From positions 1 through 52,223 of the forward strand of contig NZ_BDBC01000036.1 in NCBI RefSeq assembly GCF_001612785.1: a stretch of DNA of 52,223 bases, given 5' to 3'. Below the pieces are notes generated by a model. It did not search any database. It was not told where the DNA came from and saw nothing but the letters and a program-made list of their open reading frames with translations. Source of the DNA: Nocardia beijingensis NBRC 16342 (GTDB lineage Bacteria > Actinomycetota > Actinomycetes > Mycobacteriales > Mycobacteriaceae). Positions 34,233 to 42,050 of this stretch are shown here, piece by piece; position 1 is the stretch's first letter; each line of letters opens with the position of its first letter. Position numbers and translations under genes: made by a program.

Positions 34233-34250
34233 GTCCAGACAGTTGTCCGG
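34233..34250. promoter_or_regulatory. Operator copy 1 (SDR / Ddn divergent promoter)
   Basis: GTCCAGACAGTTGTCCGG contains the palindromic core GACA-NN-TGTC. The same sequence type occurs at 35771-35788, 36804-36821, 36939-36956 and 44735-44752. It lies 68 bases before the SDR start codon. Confidence 0.75.
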
Positions 34251-34317
34251 TTAGTATTCCAGTGTCGCCCACGTCGCAGGGGTCGCGGCAACCGGAGAAG
34301 AGCGCGGTGGAGGAAAC

Positions 34318-35184
34318 ATGGATCGAGTCAGTGGCAAAGTCGTCCTGGTGACCGGCGCCGGACGGGGACAGGGCCGCAGTCACGCGCTCGCCCTCGCCGA
34401 AGAAGGCGCCGACATCATCGCCTTCGACATCTGCGCAGACATCGCCAGCAACGAATACGCGCTGGCGACCGAAGCGGATCTGGCCGAGACCGAGCGATTG
34501 GTCGCCGAGACCGGTCGCCGCGTGGTGGCCAGGAAAGTGGACGTGCGGGATCGTCCCGCGGTGCACGAGGCGCTCGCGCAGGCCGTGGCCGAACTCGGGC
34601 GGTTGGACGTGGTCGTGGCGAACGCCGGAATCTGCCCGCTGGGGCACCACGTGCCCTTGCAAGGTTTCATCGACGTCTTCGACGTCAACTTCGTCGGCGT
34701 GGTGAACACCGTGCACGCCGCGCTGCCGCATCTGGGCGCGGGCGCGTCGATCATCGTGACCGGCTCGGTCGCGGGCCTGGTGCCGCAGACCGGATTCAAC
34801 GGCCAGCAGGCGCTGCAAGGCCCGGGCGGCGACGGTTACGGCCTGTCGAAGAAGATGATCCGTTCCTACACGCAGACTTTGGCGTTGACGCTGGGGCCGA
34901 GTTCCATCCGCATCAACGCGGTGCACCCGACGAACGTCGACACCGATATGCTGCACAACCCCGGCATGTACCAGATCTTCCGTCCGGACGTGCGGAATCC
35001 GACGCGCGAGGACGCCGAGGTGACCTTTCCCTTCATGCAGGCCATGCCGATTCCCTTCGTCGAATCCTCGGACATCTCGCATGCGGTCACGTTCCTGGCT
35101 TCCGACGAATCGCGTTATGTGACGGGCTTGCAGCTGTTCGTCGACGGCGGGGCGTCGCTGAAATTGGGTCTCGCCGGGCAGTGA
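34318..35184 (+). CDS. Mycofactocin-type short-chain dehydrogenase/reductase
   Basis: The 288-residue SDR starts behind GGAGG. It has the nucleotide loop VTGAGRGQGRSHALALAEEGADII, characteristic of mycofactocin-coupled SDRs that hold NAD tightly, plus the catalytic Ser150 (TGSVAG), Tyr174 and Lys178 (YGLSK) and the NAG motif. Such enzymes oxidise alcohols, including steroid or terpene alcohols, and pass electrons to mycofactocin. It is convergent with the tetR gene and is preceded by operator copy 1. In the M. tuberculosis cyp51 locus an SDR gene also lies close by. Confidence 0.88.
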   Translation: MDRVSGKVVLVTGAGRGQGRSHALALAEEGADIIAFDICADIASNEYALATEADLAETERLVAETGRRVVARKVDVRDRPAVHEALAQAVAELGRLDVVVANAGICPLGHHVPLQGFIDVFDVNFVGVVNTVHAALPHLGAGASIIVTGSVAGLVPQTGFNGQQALQGPGGDGYGLSKKMIRSYTQTLALTLGPSSIRINAVHPTNVDTDMLHNPGMYQIFRPDVRNPTREDAEVTFPFMQAMPIPFVESSDISHAVTFLASDESRYVTGLQLFVDGGASLKLGLAGQ

Positions 35185-35199
35185 CGCGAACGCGCGCGA

Positions 35200-35778
35200 T
35201 CATTTCAGAATGAGCATCGCGGACCGCTCGATGCGGTCCGCGATGTCGGCGTACGATTCGTAACCCATACCGGCGCGTACCAGCGCGCCCGCATAGAGTA
35301 ATTCGAGCGCTTCGACGATATTCGGGTCCGGATTCCCGGACAGCGCGTGCGCGATCCGCTCGCGGATTTCCAGGCCGATGCGTGCCCGTAAATGTTCCAC
35401 ATCGGGATCGCGGCCGAGCAGCGCGCTGGTGACCGCGCCGGACAATTCCGGTTCGTCGGCGACGAGCAGCGCGATGCCGCGGAGTTCGGCGATCACGCGC
35501 ACGGTGGCGTCCGGATCCTCGCTCACCGGCGACGGCGTCGCGCGCAGCCTGCGCCAGAAGATCTCCGCGACCAAATGCTCCTTGGAGGAGAAATAGGTGT
35601 ACGCGGTGGCGGTGCCGACCTTGGCGTTGGCGGCCACCATCCGAATGGTCATGCCCGCGAACCCTTCTCGGGACAGCACTTCCATCGCCGATCTGGTGAG
35701 CTTGTCGACGGTGTCGGCCTGCTTTCCGGACAGCCGCCGCCGCGTTGCCTCCACGGATCTGGAATGTGTTTCGGACAT
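35200..35778 (-). CDS. TetR-family transcriptional regulator, proposed regulator of the cluster
   Basis: ATG at 35778 gives 192 residues, although the frame runs open through the next gene. The N-terminal HTH is VDKLTRSAMEVLSREGFAGMTIRMVAANAKVGTATAYTYFSSKEHLVAEIF, a canonical TetR DNA-binding domain. The remaining helices form the ligand and dimer domain. One operator copy (35771-35788) covers its start codon, so it very probably represses its own synthesis. Four further copies stand in front of the SDR, LLM, ferredoxin operon and cyp51 genes, which makes this protein the obvious candidate to bind them; the inducer would plausibly be a sterol or steroid CoA ester. Confidence 0.9.
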   Translation of the reverse strand: MSETHSRSVEATRRRLSGKQADTVDKLTRSAMEVLSREGFAGMTIRMVAANAKVGTATAYTYFSSKEHLVAEIFWRRLRATPSPVSEDPDATVRVIAELRGIALLVADEPELSGAVTSALLGRDPDVEHLRARIGLEIRERIAHALSGNPDPNIVEALELLYAGALVRAGMGYESYADIADRIERSAMLILK

Positions 35779-35788
35779 GTGTCTAGAT
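35771..35788. promoter_or_regulatory. Operator copy 2, overlapping the tetR start codon
   Basis: Read on the minus strand this is ATCTAGACACATGTCCGA, with the core GACA-CA-TGTC. The ATG inside the core is the tetR initiation codon (35776-35778). Binding here would block initiation of transcription or sit on a leaderless start. Confidence 0.75.
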
Positions 35789-35867
35789 GGTAGTGTCGAT
35801 ATTCCGTTCCAGCAACTTCCACGCTGCGGAAATCGCGCGGCCGCGAGGTATTTCCGGGCCGCAGGCG

Positions 35868-36740
35868 CTACGGATGCGCCGCGCCGAGTGGCAGGCCGAT
35901 GCCGGTGAGTTCGCCGGACAATCGCTCGAGGTAGGCGAGCACCGCGGGCTCGTCCTTGTCCGGCAATCCGTACACGACGTCGGTGACGCCGGCGCGGTCC
36001 CACTCGGCCAGGCGTTCGGCGTCCGGTTTGTAGTCGAGGGCCACCACGCGGGGGCGTCCGGCCCGCCCGGCCCGCCGCCAGATCTCGTGCAGCGCCGCGA
36101 GGCGATCGGAGATCTCCGTTTCCCCCGGCGTGGTGATCCAGCCGTCGGCGGACTCGGCTATCCAGCGGAAGGTGCGTTCGGTGCCCGCCGCGCCGATCAG
36201 TACCGGCACCGAGCGCCGCACCGGTTTCGGCCACGCCCAGCTCGGGCCGAAGCTGACGTACTCGCCGTCGAAACCGGCCTCGTCCCGGCTCCACAGCGCC
36301 CGCATCGCCGCCAGGTATTCGCGCAACACCGTGCGTCGCCTGTGCGCCGGTACGCCGTGGTCGGCGAGTTCGTCGGTGTTCCAGCCGAATCCGGCGCCGA
36401 GCAGGACCCGGCCGCCGGACAGGTGGTCGAGGGAGGCGATCGTCTTGGCCAGGGTGATCGGGTCGTGCTCCACCGGGAGCGCGACGGCGGTGGCCAGCTC
36501 GATGCGCTCGGTGACGGCCGCCGCCATGGACAGCGCGACCCATGGGTCCAGCGTGCGCAGGTAGCGGTCGTCGGGTAGCGAAGCGTCACCGGTTCGCGGG
36601 TGCGCCGCGTGGCGCGCGACCGGGATGTGGGTGTGCTCGGGGACGTAGAACGAGGCGAAACCCGCCTGTTCGGCGGCTCTGGCCGCCGCGGCGGGGGTGA
36701 TACCGCGGTCGCTGGTGAACAGGACGATGCCGAAGCGCAT
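35868..36740 (-). CDS. LLM-class F420-dependent oxidoreductase
   Basis: The 290-residue protein is a luciferase-like monooxygenase fold enzyme: MRFGIVLFTSDRGITPAAAARAAEQAGFASFYVPEHTHIP, the TERIELATAVALPVEHDPITLAKTIASLDHLSGGRVLLGAGFGWN block, and SVPVLIGAAGTERTFRWIAESADGWITTPGE. These are signatures of the F420-binding branch. It likely performs a hydride transfer on a hydrophobic substrate. GCGAGG precedes the start. Operator copy 3 and the divergent regulatory region to the ferredoxin operon are immediately upstream. Confidence 0.9.
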   Translation of the reverse strand: MRFGIVLFTSDRGITPAAAARAAEQAGFASFYVPEHTHIPVARHAAHPRTGDASLPDDRYLRTLDPWVALSMAAAVTERIELATAVALPVEHDPITLAKTIASLDHLSGGRVLLGAGFGWNTDELADHGVPAHRRRTVLREYLAAMRALWSRDEAGFDGEYVSFGPSWAWPKPVRRSVPVLIGAAGTERTFRWIAESADGWITTPGETEISDRLAALHEIWRRAGRAGRPRVVALDYKPDAERLAEWDRAGVTDVVYGLPDKDEPAVLAYLERLSGELTGIGLPLGAAHP

Positions 36741-36803
36741 GGGAATCCTCGCCTTGTCTGGTCGTTCGACGAACGGTCGTGCCCGCGCACGGCAACTCGC
36801 GCT

Positions 36804-36821
36804 GTCTGGACAGGTGTATGG
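36804..36821. promoter_or_regulatory. Operator copy 3 (LLM gene promoter)
   Basis: GTCTGGACAGGTGTATGG matches the shared pattern GTC-NN-GACA-NN-TGT, the most diverged of the five copies. It is 64 bases upstream of the LLM start codon. It shares the 11-base TGTCTGGACAG with copy 5. Confidence 0.6.
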
Positions 36822-36849
36822 AATATAGTGCGAGTGTCGAATCCATTAC

Positions 36850-36865
36850 AAGAACGTGTTCTTGA
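36850..36865. promoter_or_regulatory. KstR-like palindrome
   Basis: CAAGAACGTGTTCTTG is an inverted repeat with perfect 7-base arms (CAAGAAC / GTTCTTG). It contains the AAC-NN-GTT core of the KstR cholesterol-regulon operator (TNNAACNNGTTNNA), differing in the outer T and A. It lies in the divergent region between the LLM gene and the ferredoxin-P450 operon. Confidence 0.65.
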
Positions 36866-36938
36866 TTCGCCTCGGGTGCGACCGGCTCCTGGCGAGTTCT
36901 CTCATTCGGGATTGTCCTGAAAAACCGTCAGTGGTACC

Positions 36939-36956
36939 GTCCAGACACATGTCCAG
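36939..36956. promoter_or_regulatory. Operator copy 4 (ferredoxin-CYP125 operon promoter)
   Basis: GTCCAGACACATGTCCAG, core GACA-CA-TGTC. With flanks it is almost identical to the reverse complement of the cyp51 copy (GTACCGTCCAGACACATGTCCA here; GTACTGTCCAGACACGTGTCCA there, listed in two halves: GTACYGTCCAGACAC and RTGTCCA). Confidence 0.8.
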
Positions 36957-37028
36957 CTATGTGTCTCTCCCGAGCGTCGTGCGGACGATGGCGGTTGAGA
37001 ACTGGTTATCGGATTCGGAGCGTGGGCG

Positions 37029-37229
37029 ATGACGGCTGTGGTGGCGCCGCTGGTGTTCGGCCCGTACGACCACTCGTATCCGGCGTACCTGCGGCGGCGA
37101 GAAGAAGCGCCGCGGTATCCCGATCCGGGCCTCGGACGCCGGGCGTGGTCGCGGCACGGGCACCCGGCGCGCCGCCCATCCGGGCGGATCCGCGAATCGT
37201 CGCGCGGATCGGTGCGGAGCAGGTCATGA
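37029..37229 (+). pseudogene. Remnant of a cytochrome P450 N-terminus
   Basis: The 66-codon frame begins MTAVVAPLVFGPYDHSYPAY and continues LRRREEAPRYPDPGLGRRAW then SRH. This follows the common P450 N-terminal pattern (PLVFDPYD, then DPYPxYARLREEAPVY, then FWALSRHADV), with a few residues missing, and then degenerates into basic low-complexity sequence. No I-helix or heme-binding Cys region exists before the ferredoxin starts, so nearly all of the P450 is gone. Its position right before a P450-type ferredoxin gene fits a former CYP-ferredoxin pair. The alternative is a chance small frame. Confidence 0.5.
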
Positions 37230-37453
37230 GAATCCGCGCCGACCTCGATCTGTGCCAAGGGCACGCGGTCTGCCAGGCCGAAGCTCCCGAGGTGTTCACG
37301 GTGCCCAAACGCGGCCAGGTCGTAATCCTGCGCGACGTGCCCGACGCCGAACACCGTGCCGCCGTGGCGGACGCGATCCGCTACTGCCCGACCCGAGCCC
37401 TGTCGATCGCCGACGACGGCGCGACCGACCCCTCTCCGAAAGGTACCGACTGA
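37226..37453 (+). CDS. P450-associated [3Fe-4S]-type ferredoxin with CxxHxxC motif
   Basis: The 75-residue ferredoxin begins MRIRADLDLCQGHAVCQAEAPEVF behind GGAGCAGG. Cluster ligands are Cys10, Cys16 and the Cys of YCPTRAL; the central position of the cluster motif is His (CQGHAVC) where [4Fe-4S] ferredoxins have Cys. Ferredoxins of this class donate electrons to actinobacterial P450s, and the M. tuberculosis cyp51 neighbour Rv0763c is of this kind. The stop and the next start overlap by one base (TGATG). It probably serves CYP51 and/or the CYP125-like enzyme in this cluster. Confidence 0.9.
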   Translation: MRIRADLDLCQGHAVCQAEAPEVFTVPKRGQVVILRDVPDAEHRAAVADAIRYCPTRALSIADDGATDPSPKGTD

Positions 37454-38004
37454 TGCCAGGTTTCGACCGCGCCGAGCTCGACGAGATGATCCAGCGCTGG
37501 ATCACCGAGAACCAGCGCTGCGAGGAAAAGGGCGACTGGAAGCCCCTCGCGCAGATGTACACCGAGGACGCCACCTACGGCTGGAACTACGGCCCGACGC
37601 AGGAATTCATGGCCGTGGGACGCGACGAGATCCGCGATCTCGCCCTCGGTCAGGAGATGGCCGGGCTGGAGGGCTGGACCTACCCCTACCAGGAATTCGT
37701 GGTCGACGACCGCACCGGCACCGTCATCGGGTTCTGGAAGCAGATCAGCGAGGCCAAGCGGCCGGACGGGCGCAACTATTCGCCCGAGGGCATCGGCGGC
37801 AGCTGGTTCCGTTACGGCGGTGACTTCCAATGGTCCTGGCAGCGCGACTTCTTCGACTTCGGCAACGTCTCGGCGCTGTTCCTGGACATGATCACGAACA
37901 AGGCCCTCACACCCGGCATGCAGAAGCGCATCGAGCGCTCGGTGTCGGGAAAGCCGCTGCCGGGCTGGTATCGCATCGGCGAATCGCCCGTCGCGCTGTG
38001 GTGA
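37453..38004 (+). CDS. NTF2/SnoaL-like protein
   Basis: The 183-residue protein matches the NTF2-like alpha+beta cone: ELDEMIQRWITENQRCEEKGDWKPLAQMYTEDATYGWNYG, then GRDEIRDLA and the aromatic-rich YPYQEFVVDDRTGTVIGFWKQIS strands. NTF2-like folds in steroid metabolism include ketosteroid isomerases and dehydratases, but no catalytic residues can be assigned with confidence. It is co-transcribed with the ferredoxin (1-base overlap) and the following gene (GTGA overlap at 38001-38004). Its unusual richness in Trp and Tyr suggests a flat hydrophobic ligand. Confidence 0.8.
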   Translation: MPGFDRAELDEMIQRWITENQRCEEKGDWKPLAQMYTEDATYGWNYGPTQEFMAVGRDEIRDLALGQEMAGLEGWTYPYQEFVVDDRTGTVIGFWKQISEAKRPDGRNYSPEGIGGSWFRYGGDFQWSWQRDFFDFGNVSALFLDMITNKALTPGMQKRIERSVSGKPLPGWYRIGESPVALW

Positions 38005-39260
38005 CCGACATGACCGGATCACCGAGCCGATTCGCCGGCCTCGACCGCGAGACGCTGGCCGCGCTGCTGCCCGAACTGCTGCTGTGCGGGCACCTCATAG
38101 ACCGCTCCGGTATGGCGCACTCGATCGCGGCGTTCGGCCGCGAGGGCATGACCGCGATCGCCATCGAGGAATGGCAGGTGGCCAGCCCGGTCTACACCCG
38201 GCGCATGCAGCGGGCGCTCGGCTTCGCCGGCGACGGCGTGGAGACCATCTTCAAGGGCCTGCAACTGGACATCGGCGCTCCACCGCAGTTCATGGACTTC
38301 CGGTTCCGAGTCGACGACCACGACCACGGCGAGTTCTGGCTCGACCACTGCGGTGCGCTCGCCGACGTGGAACCGATGGGCGATGACTTCGTCGTGTCGA
38401 TGTGCCACGACATCGAGGACCCGACCTTCGACGCGACCGCGCTGGCCACCAATCCGCACGCCCAGGTCCGGCCGATCCACCGCCCGCCGCGCCGTCCGGC
38501 CGATCGAAAACCGGTATGCGCGTGGACGGTCGTCATCGACCCCGCCCACGTCCCTCCGCCGATGCCGCCGAACGCCGAGTCGGTCGCCGGGTCGGTGGCG
38601 GCCGGACTGGAGCTGGCCGCCATCGACCCCGCCGACGAAGGGCGGCCGGACTACTCGGGACCGCTGCTCAGCGATGTGCGCTTCGCGGACTTCTCCCGCT
38701 CCGCTCTGGTCCGCCTCGCCGACGAAGTCTGCTTGCAACATCACCTGCTCACCCTCGGTTTCGTGATAGCGGTGCGCGCTCGGGCGGACGCCGACGCGGC
38801 GCTGGAGATCGGACGCAAACAGTTCGCGGGTATCGCCGGGCTCACCAGTGAACGCCTGCGCGATTGCCTCGGCCTCGGCGACGACGCCGCCGCGCTGGCG
38901 ACGGTGCTGCGGCTGCATCCGGCTCTGAATCCGCTGCCCTACACCGGAATCGAGATCGCGCACGCCGGCGACACGGTCACGGTGACGTTCCCGGCCGCCA
39001 GCGGCGCGCACACCGACGGCACGTGGCCATCAATGCTCGACCCCGAGCACTTGCAGCCGCTGAACGCGCTGGTCCGCGGCGTGAACCCGCGTTTCTCCGC
39101 CGAGGTCGCCGCCGCGGGCGAGGACGGCTGGCGCGCCGCCGTCACGCTCGGTGACACACCCTTCCGGGAGGCGACGGAGGTCGCGCTGACCCGGTTCAGC
39201 ACCGGCGCCGCCTTCACCTTCACCGACCGGGGGATACCCCTTCCGCTCACCGTCGTCTGA
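38001..39260 (+). CDS. Conserved mycobacterial/nocardial protein of unknown function
   Basis: The 419-residue protein starts at GTG 38001 inside the previous stop; an ATG at 38010 is a possible alternative. Recognisable conserved stretches are LCGHLIDRSGMAHSIAAFGR, EEWQVASPVYTRRMQRALGF, KGLQLDIGAPPQFMDFRFRV and EFWLDHCGALADVEPMGDD, followed by NPHAQVRPIHRPPRRP. Several conserved His, Cys, Asp and Glu residues (DHDHGEFWLDHCG) could bind a metal. Homologues occur beside P450 and fadD genes in mycobacteria by my recollection of the family. There is no signal peptide or membrane helix. No reaction can be named; its invariant position inside a sterol-type operon makes it a good candidate for a new step. 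Confidence 0.8.
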   Translation: MTDMTGSPSRFAGLDRETLAALLPELLLCGHLIDRSGMAHSIAAFGREGMTAIAIEEWQVASPVYTRRMQRALGFAGDGVETIFKGLQLDIGAPPQFMDFRFRVDDHDHGEFWLDHCGALADVEPMGDDFVVSMCHDIEDPTFDATALATNPHAQVRPIHRPPRRPADRKPVCAWTVVIDPAHVPPPMPPNAESVAGSVAAGLELAAIDPADEGRPDYSGPLLSDVRFADFSRSALVRLADEVCLQHHLLTLGFVIAVRARADADAALEIGRKQFAGIAGLTSERLRDCLGLGDDAAALATVLRLHPALNPLPYTGIEIAHAGDTVTVTFPAASGAHTDGTWPSMLDPEHLQPLNALVRGVNPRFSAEVAAAGEDGWRAAVTLGDTPFREATEVALTRFSTGAAFTFTDRGIPLPLTVV

Positions 39261-39282
39261 CCGCACCCAGAGATGGAACGAC

Positions 39283-40893
39283 ATGGCCAACAACTTCGCC
39301 GACCTCTTCGAGCACTCCGTCGACGCCATGCCCGAGCGGGTGGCTCTCGTCCAGTCCGGCCGCCGCGTGACCTACCGTGAACTCGATGTCCGCGCCAATC
39401 GGCTCGCGCACCATCTGGCGAGCGTCGGCGTCGGCGCCGGGACGCACGTGGGTTTCCAGATGCACAACAGCGTCGAGACGATGGAGACGCTGATCGCGTG
39501 CTTCAAACTCGCCGCCGTCCCGATCAACATCAATTACCGGTACGGCGTCGCGGAATTGGCCTACGTCTACGACAACGCGGATCTCCAGGTGCTCGTGCAC
39601 CACTCCTGTTACGGCGAAGCCGTCCGGGAGGCCCGGCAGCGCACGCCGGGGTTGCGGCACACGATCCGCGTCGCCGACGAATTCACGCCGGAAGTGGACG
39701 ATGCCGCGGCGACGCCGTACGAGTCGGCCCTCGCCGCGGGAGCGCCGGACCGTCCGGTGGTCGAGCGCAGCGCCGACGACTTGTTCATGATGTACACCGG
39801 CGGGACGACCGGCATGCCGAAAGGCGTCATGTGGCGGCAAGAGGACATGTGGCGCGTCCTGGGCGGCGGCATCGACTTCTACACCGGCGAACCGGTCGCC
39901 GACGAGTTCCAGCAGTCCCGCACCGGCGCCCAGGTGGATCCCAGCGCCTGGCTGGTGCTGCCGCCGCTGATCCACGCCGCCGCCATGATGCCGACCTTCA
40001 CCGCGCTGTGGTCGGGCAACACCGTGATCTTCGAGTCCCGTTTCGACGCCGCCCGCGTCTGGCGGACCGTCGCCGAGCAACGCCCGCAGGTCATGGTGAT
40101 CACCGGCGACGCCATGGCCAAGCCCTTGATCGAGGCGTACCGCAGCGAGCCGGTGGACGCGTCGTCGCTGCTCGCGATCGCCTCCGGCGCCGCGCTGCTG
40201 TCCCAGCCGGTGAAGAACACGCTGCTGGAGATGTTCTCGTGGGCGGTCGTCTCGGACTCCATCGGATCGTCGGAAACCGGTTTCGGCGGAATCGGATTCG
40301 CCCAGAAGGACGATGATCCGGCACGCGGCCCCCGCGTGCGAACCGGCCGCGGCGCGGTCGTGGTGGACGACGACGGCCGCCCCGTCGCGCCCGGTGCGGA
40401 AGGCTGGCTGGCCAAGACCGGCAACGTGCCGATCGGCTACTACAAGGACCCCGGCAAGACCGAGCGGCTGTTCAAGACCGTCGACGGCCTGCGCATGGTC
40501 GTCACCGACGACCGGGCCCGCGCCGAGACCGACGGGTCGATCACGCTGATCGGCCGCGGCAACATGGTGATCAACACCGGCGGCGAGAAGGTGTTCGTCG
40601 AAGAGGTCGAAAGCGTGGTGAAAGCCCACGACGCGATTTTCGACGCGGTGGTGGTCGGCGTGCCGCACGAACGCTGGGGGCATCAGGTCGCCGCGGTGGT
40701 GTCGTTGGCCGGTCCAGGGCCGGTCGAGTTCACGGAACTGCACGCGCACGTGCGCCGCTTCCTGGCCGGATACAAAGTGCCCAAGCAGATCTGGGTCGCC
40801 GACGCCATCGTGCGGGCGCCCAGCGGCAAACCCGACTACCGGTGGGCGAAGCAGTACGTCGCCGGGCGCGGGCCCGACCACAAGGCGGACTGA
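39283..40893 (+). CDS. Acyl-CoA synthetase, FadD17/FadD19-like
   Basis: The 536-residue adenylate-forming enzyme has the ATP loop MMYTGGTTGMPKGVMW, the SIGSSETGFGG motif, the hinge GRGNMVINTGGEKVFVEEVE and the catalytic lysine region APSGKPDYRWAK. The IHAAAMMPTF and NINYRYGVAELAYVYDNADL segments resemble FadD17/FadD19, which activate cholesterol side-chain acids in mycobacteria. Here it would load a sterol side-chain or related acid with CoA. It is the fourth gene of the ferredoxin-P450 operon, 22 bases after the unknown gene and one base before the next. Confidence 0.88.
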   Translation: MANNFADLFEHSVDAMPERVALVQSGRRVTYRELDVRANRLAHHLASVGVGAGTHVGFQMHNSVETMETLIACFKLAAVPININYRYGVAELAYVYDNADLQVLVHHSCYGEAVREARQRTPGLRHTIRVADEFTPEVDDAAATPYESALAAGAPDRPVVERSADDLFMMYTGGTTGMPKGVMWRQEDMWRVLGGGIDFYTGEPVADEFQQSRTGAQVDPSAWLVLPPLIHAAAMMPTFTALWSGNTVIFESRFDAARVWRTVAEQRPQVMVITGDAMAKPLIEAYRSEPVDASSLLAIASGAALLSQPVKNTLLEMFSWAVVSDSIGSSETGFGGIGFAQKDDDPARGPRVRTGRGAVVVDDDGRPVAPGAEGWLAKTGNVPIGYYKDPGKTERLFKTVDGLRMVVTDDRARAETDGSITLIGRGNMVINTGGEKVFVEEVESVVKAHDAIFDAVVVGVPHERWGHQVAAVVSLAGPGPVEFTELHAHVRRFLAGYKVPKQIWVADAIVRAPSGKPDYRWAKQYVAGRGPDHKAD

Positions 40894-40894
40894 C

Positions 40895-42019
40895 ATGATC
40901 CGGGTGATCCAATGGGCGACCGGCGGAGTCGGCAGGGCCGCCATCGAGGGCATTCTCGACCATCCGGAGCTGGAACTGGCCGGAGCCTGGGTGCACAGCG
41001 CGGACAAGGACGGCATGGACCTGGGCGAACTGGTCGGCCGCGCGCCGATAGGGGTGCGCGCGAGCACCGACGCCGACCGGTTGCTCGCCACGCACGCCGA
41101 CTGCGTGCTCTACAGCCCGTTCATGGCCGACCCGGAGACGGTGCGCGCGATTCTGCGGTCCGGCAAGAACGTCGTCACACCGCTTGGCTGGTTCCATCCG
41201 CGCCGGGCGGAGCGGCAACGCTACGACGAGCTGTGCCGTGCGGCCGGAGTCACGTTGCACGGCACCGGGATACATCCCGGCGGCATCACCGAGAAGATCC
41301 CGCTGGTGGTGTCGGCGCTGTCGGGTTCGATCACCGCGGTGCGCGCCGAGGAGTTCTCCGATATCCGCACCTACGGCGCGCCCGAGGTGGTCCGGGACTG
41401 GATGCTGTTCGGCGCCACGCCGGAACAGGCCGCGACCAGCGTCATGGCGGACGTGCTCGCCGGCGGCTACAGCCAGTCGGTCCGGATGATCGCCGAAGCG
41501 CTCGGCATCGCGCTGGACGACCGGCTGCGGGTGACGCACGACACGGCGGTGGCCACCGCGCCGATCGATTCGCCCATCGGCCCGATCGCGCCGGGGCGTG
41601 TCGCCGCACAGCGCTTCCGCTGGGAAGGGACCGTCCGCGGCGCTCCGGTGATCACCGCCGCGGTGAATTGGTTCATGGGCGCCGAGCACCTCGATCCGCC
41701 GTGGACCTTCGGACCGGCGGGGGAGCGATACGAGGTCGAGGTCGTGGGTGATCCGGGCGCGACGGTGACGTTCACCGGCATGCACGCGCACAGCGCCGCG
41801 GCCGGTCTGGTGCGCAATCCCGGCATCGTCGCCACGGCCATGCACTGCGTGAACTCGATCCCCTATGTGGTCGCCGCCGAACCCGGCGTGCGGACCTATC
41901 TCGAACTGCCGCTCGTCGCGGGCCGCGCCGCCGCATGGCTGCGCGGAACCGACGGCGACGCGGCCTGCGCTTCGCCCACCGAGGCGGATACCGGCGTCGC
42001 GCGTCGTCCTACGCGCTGA
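40895..42019 (+). CDS. DapB-like NAD(P)-dependent dehydrogenase family protein
   Basis: The 374-residue protein has an N-terminal Rossmann loop IRVIQWATGGVGRAAIEGILDHPELELAGAWVHS and a dihydrodipicolinate-reductase-like C-terminal region including GTGIHPGGITEKIPLVVSAL. Annotated relatives are called dihydrodipicolinate reductase or diaminopimelate dehydrogenase-like, but the lysine pathway is not implied: the context is oxidation of lipid substrates. It might reduce or oxidise a CoA-linked or carbonyl intermediate. The start follows the fadD stop by one base and the end is 31 bases before the CYP125-like gene. Confidence 0.82.
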   Translation: MIRVIQWATGGVGRAAIEGILDHPELELAGAWVHSADKDGMDLGELVGRAPIGVRASTDADRLLATHADCVLYSPFMADPETVRAILRSGKNVVTPLGWFHPRRAERQRYDELCRAAGVTLHGTGIHPGGITEKIPLVVSALSGSITAVRAEEFSDIRTYGAPEVVRDWMLFGATPEQAATSVMADVLAGGYSQSVRMIAEALGIALDDRLRVTHDTAVATAPIDSPIGPIAPGRVAAQRFRWEGTVRGAPVITAAVNWFMGAEHLDPPWTFGPAGERYEVEVVGDPGATVTFTGMHAHSAAAGLVRNPGIVATAMHCVNSIPYVVAAEPGVRTYLELPLVAGRAAAWLRGTDGDAACASPTEADTGVARRPTR

Positions 42020-42050
42020 CCGGCTCGCCCGTTTCATCCAGGAGGTAGCA

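Noticed and set aside
35200..36543. Single 447-codon minus-strand protein covering tetR and part of the LLM gene
   Set aside because: The LLM enzyme is encoded in another frame across 35868-36740 with full family motifs; the TetR domain begins at ATG 35778.
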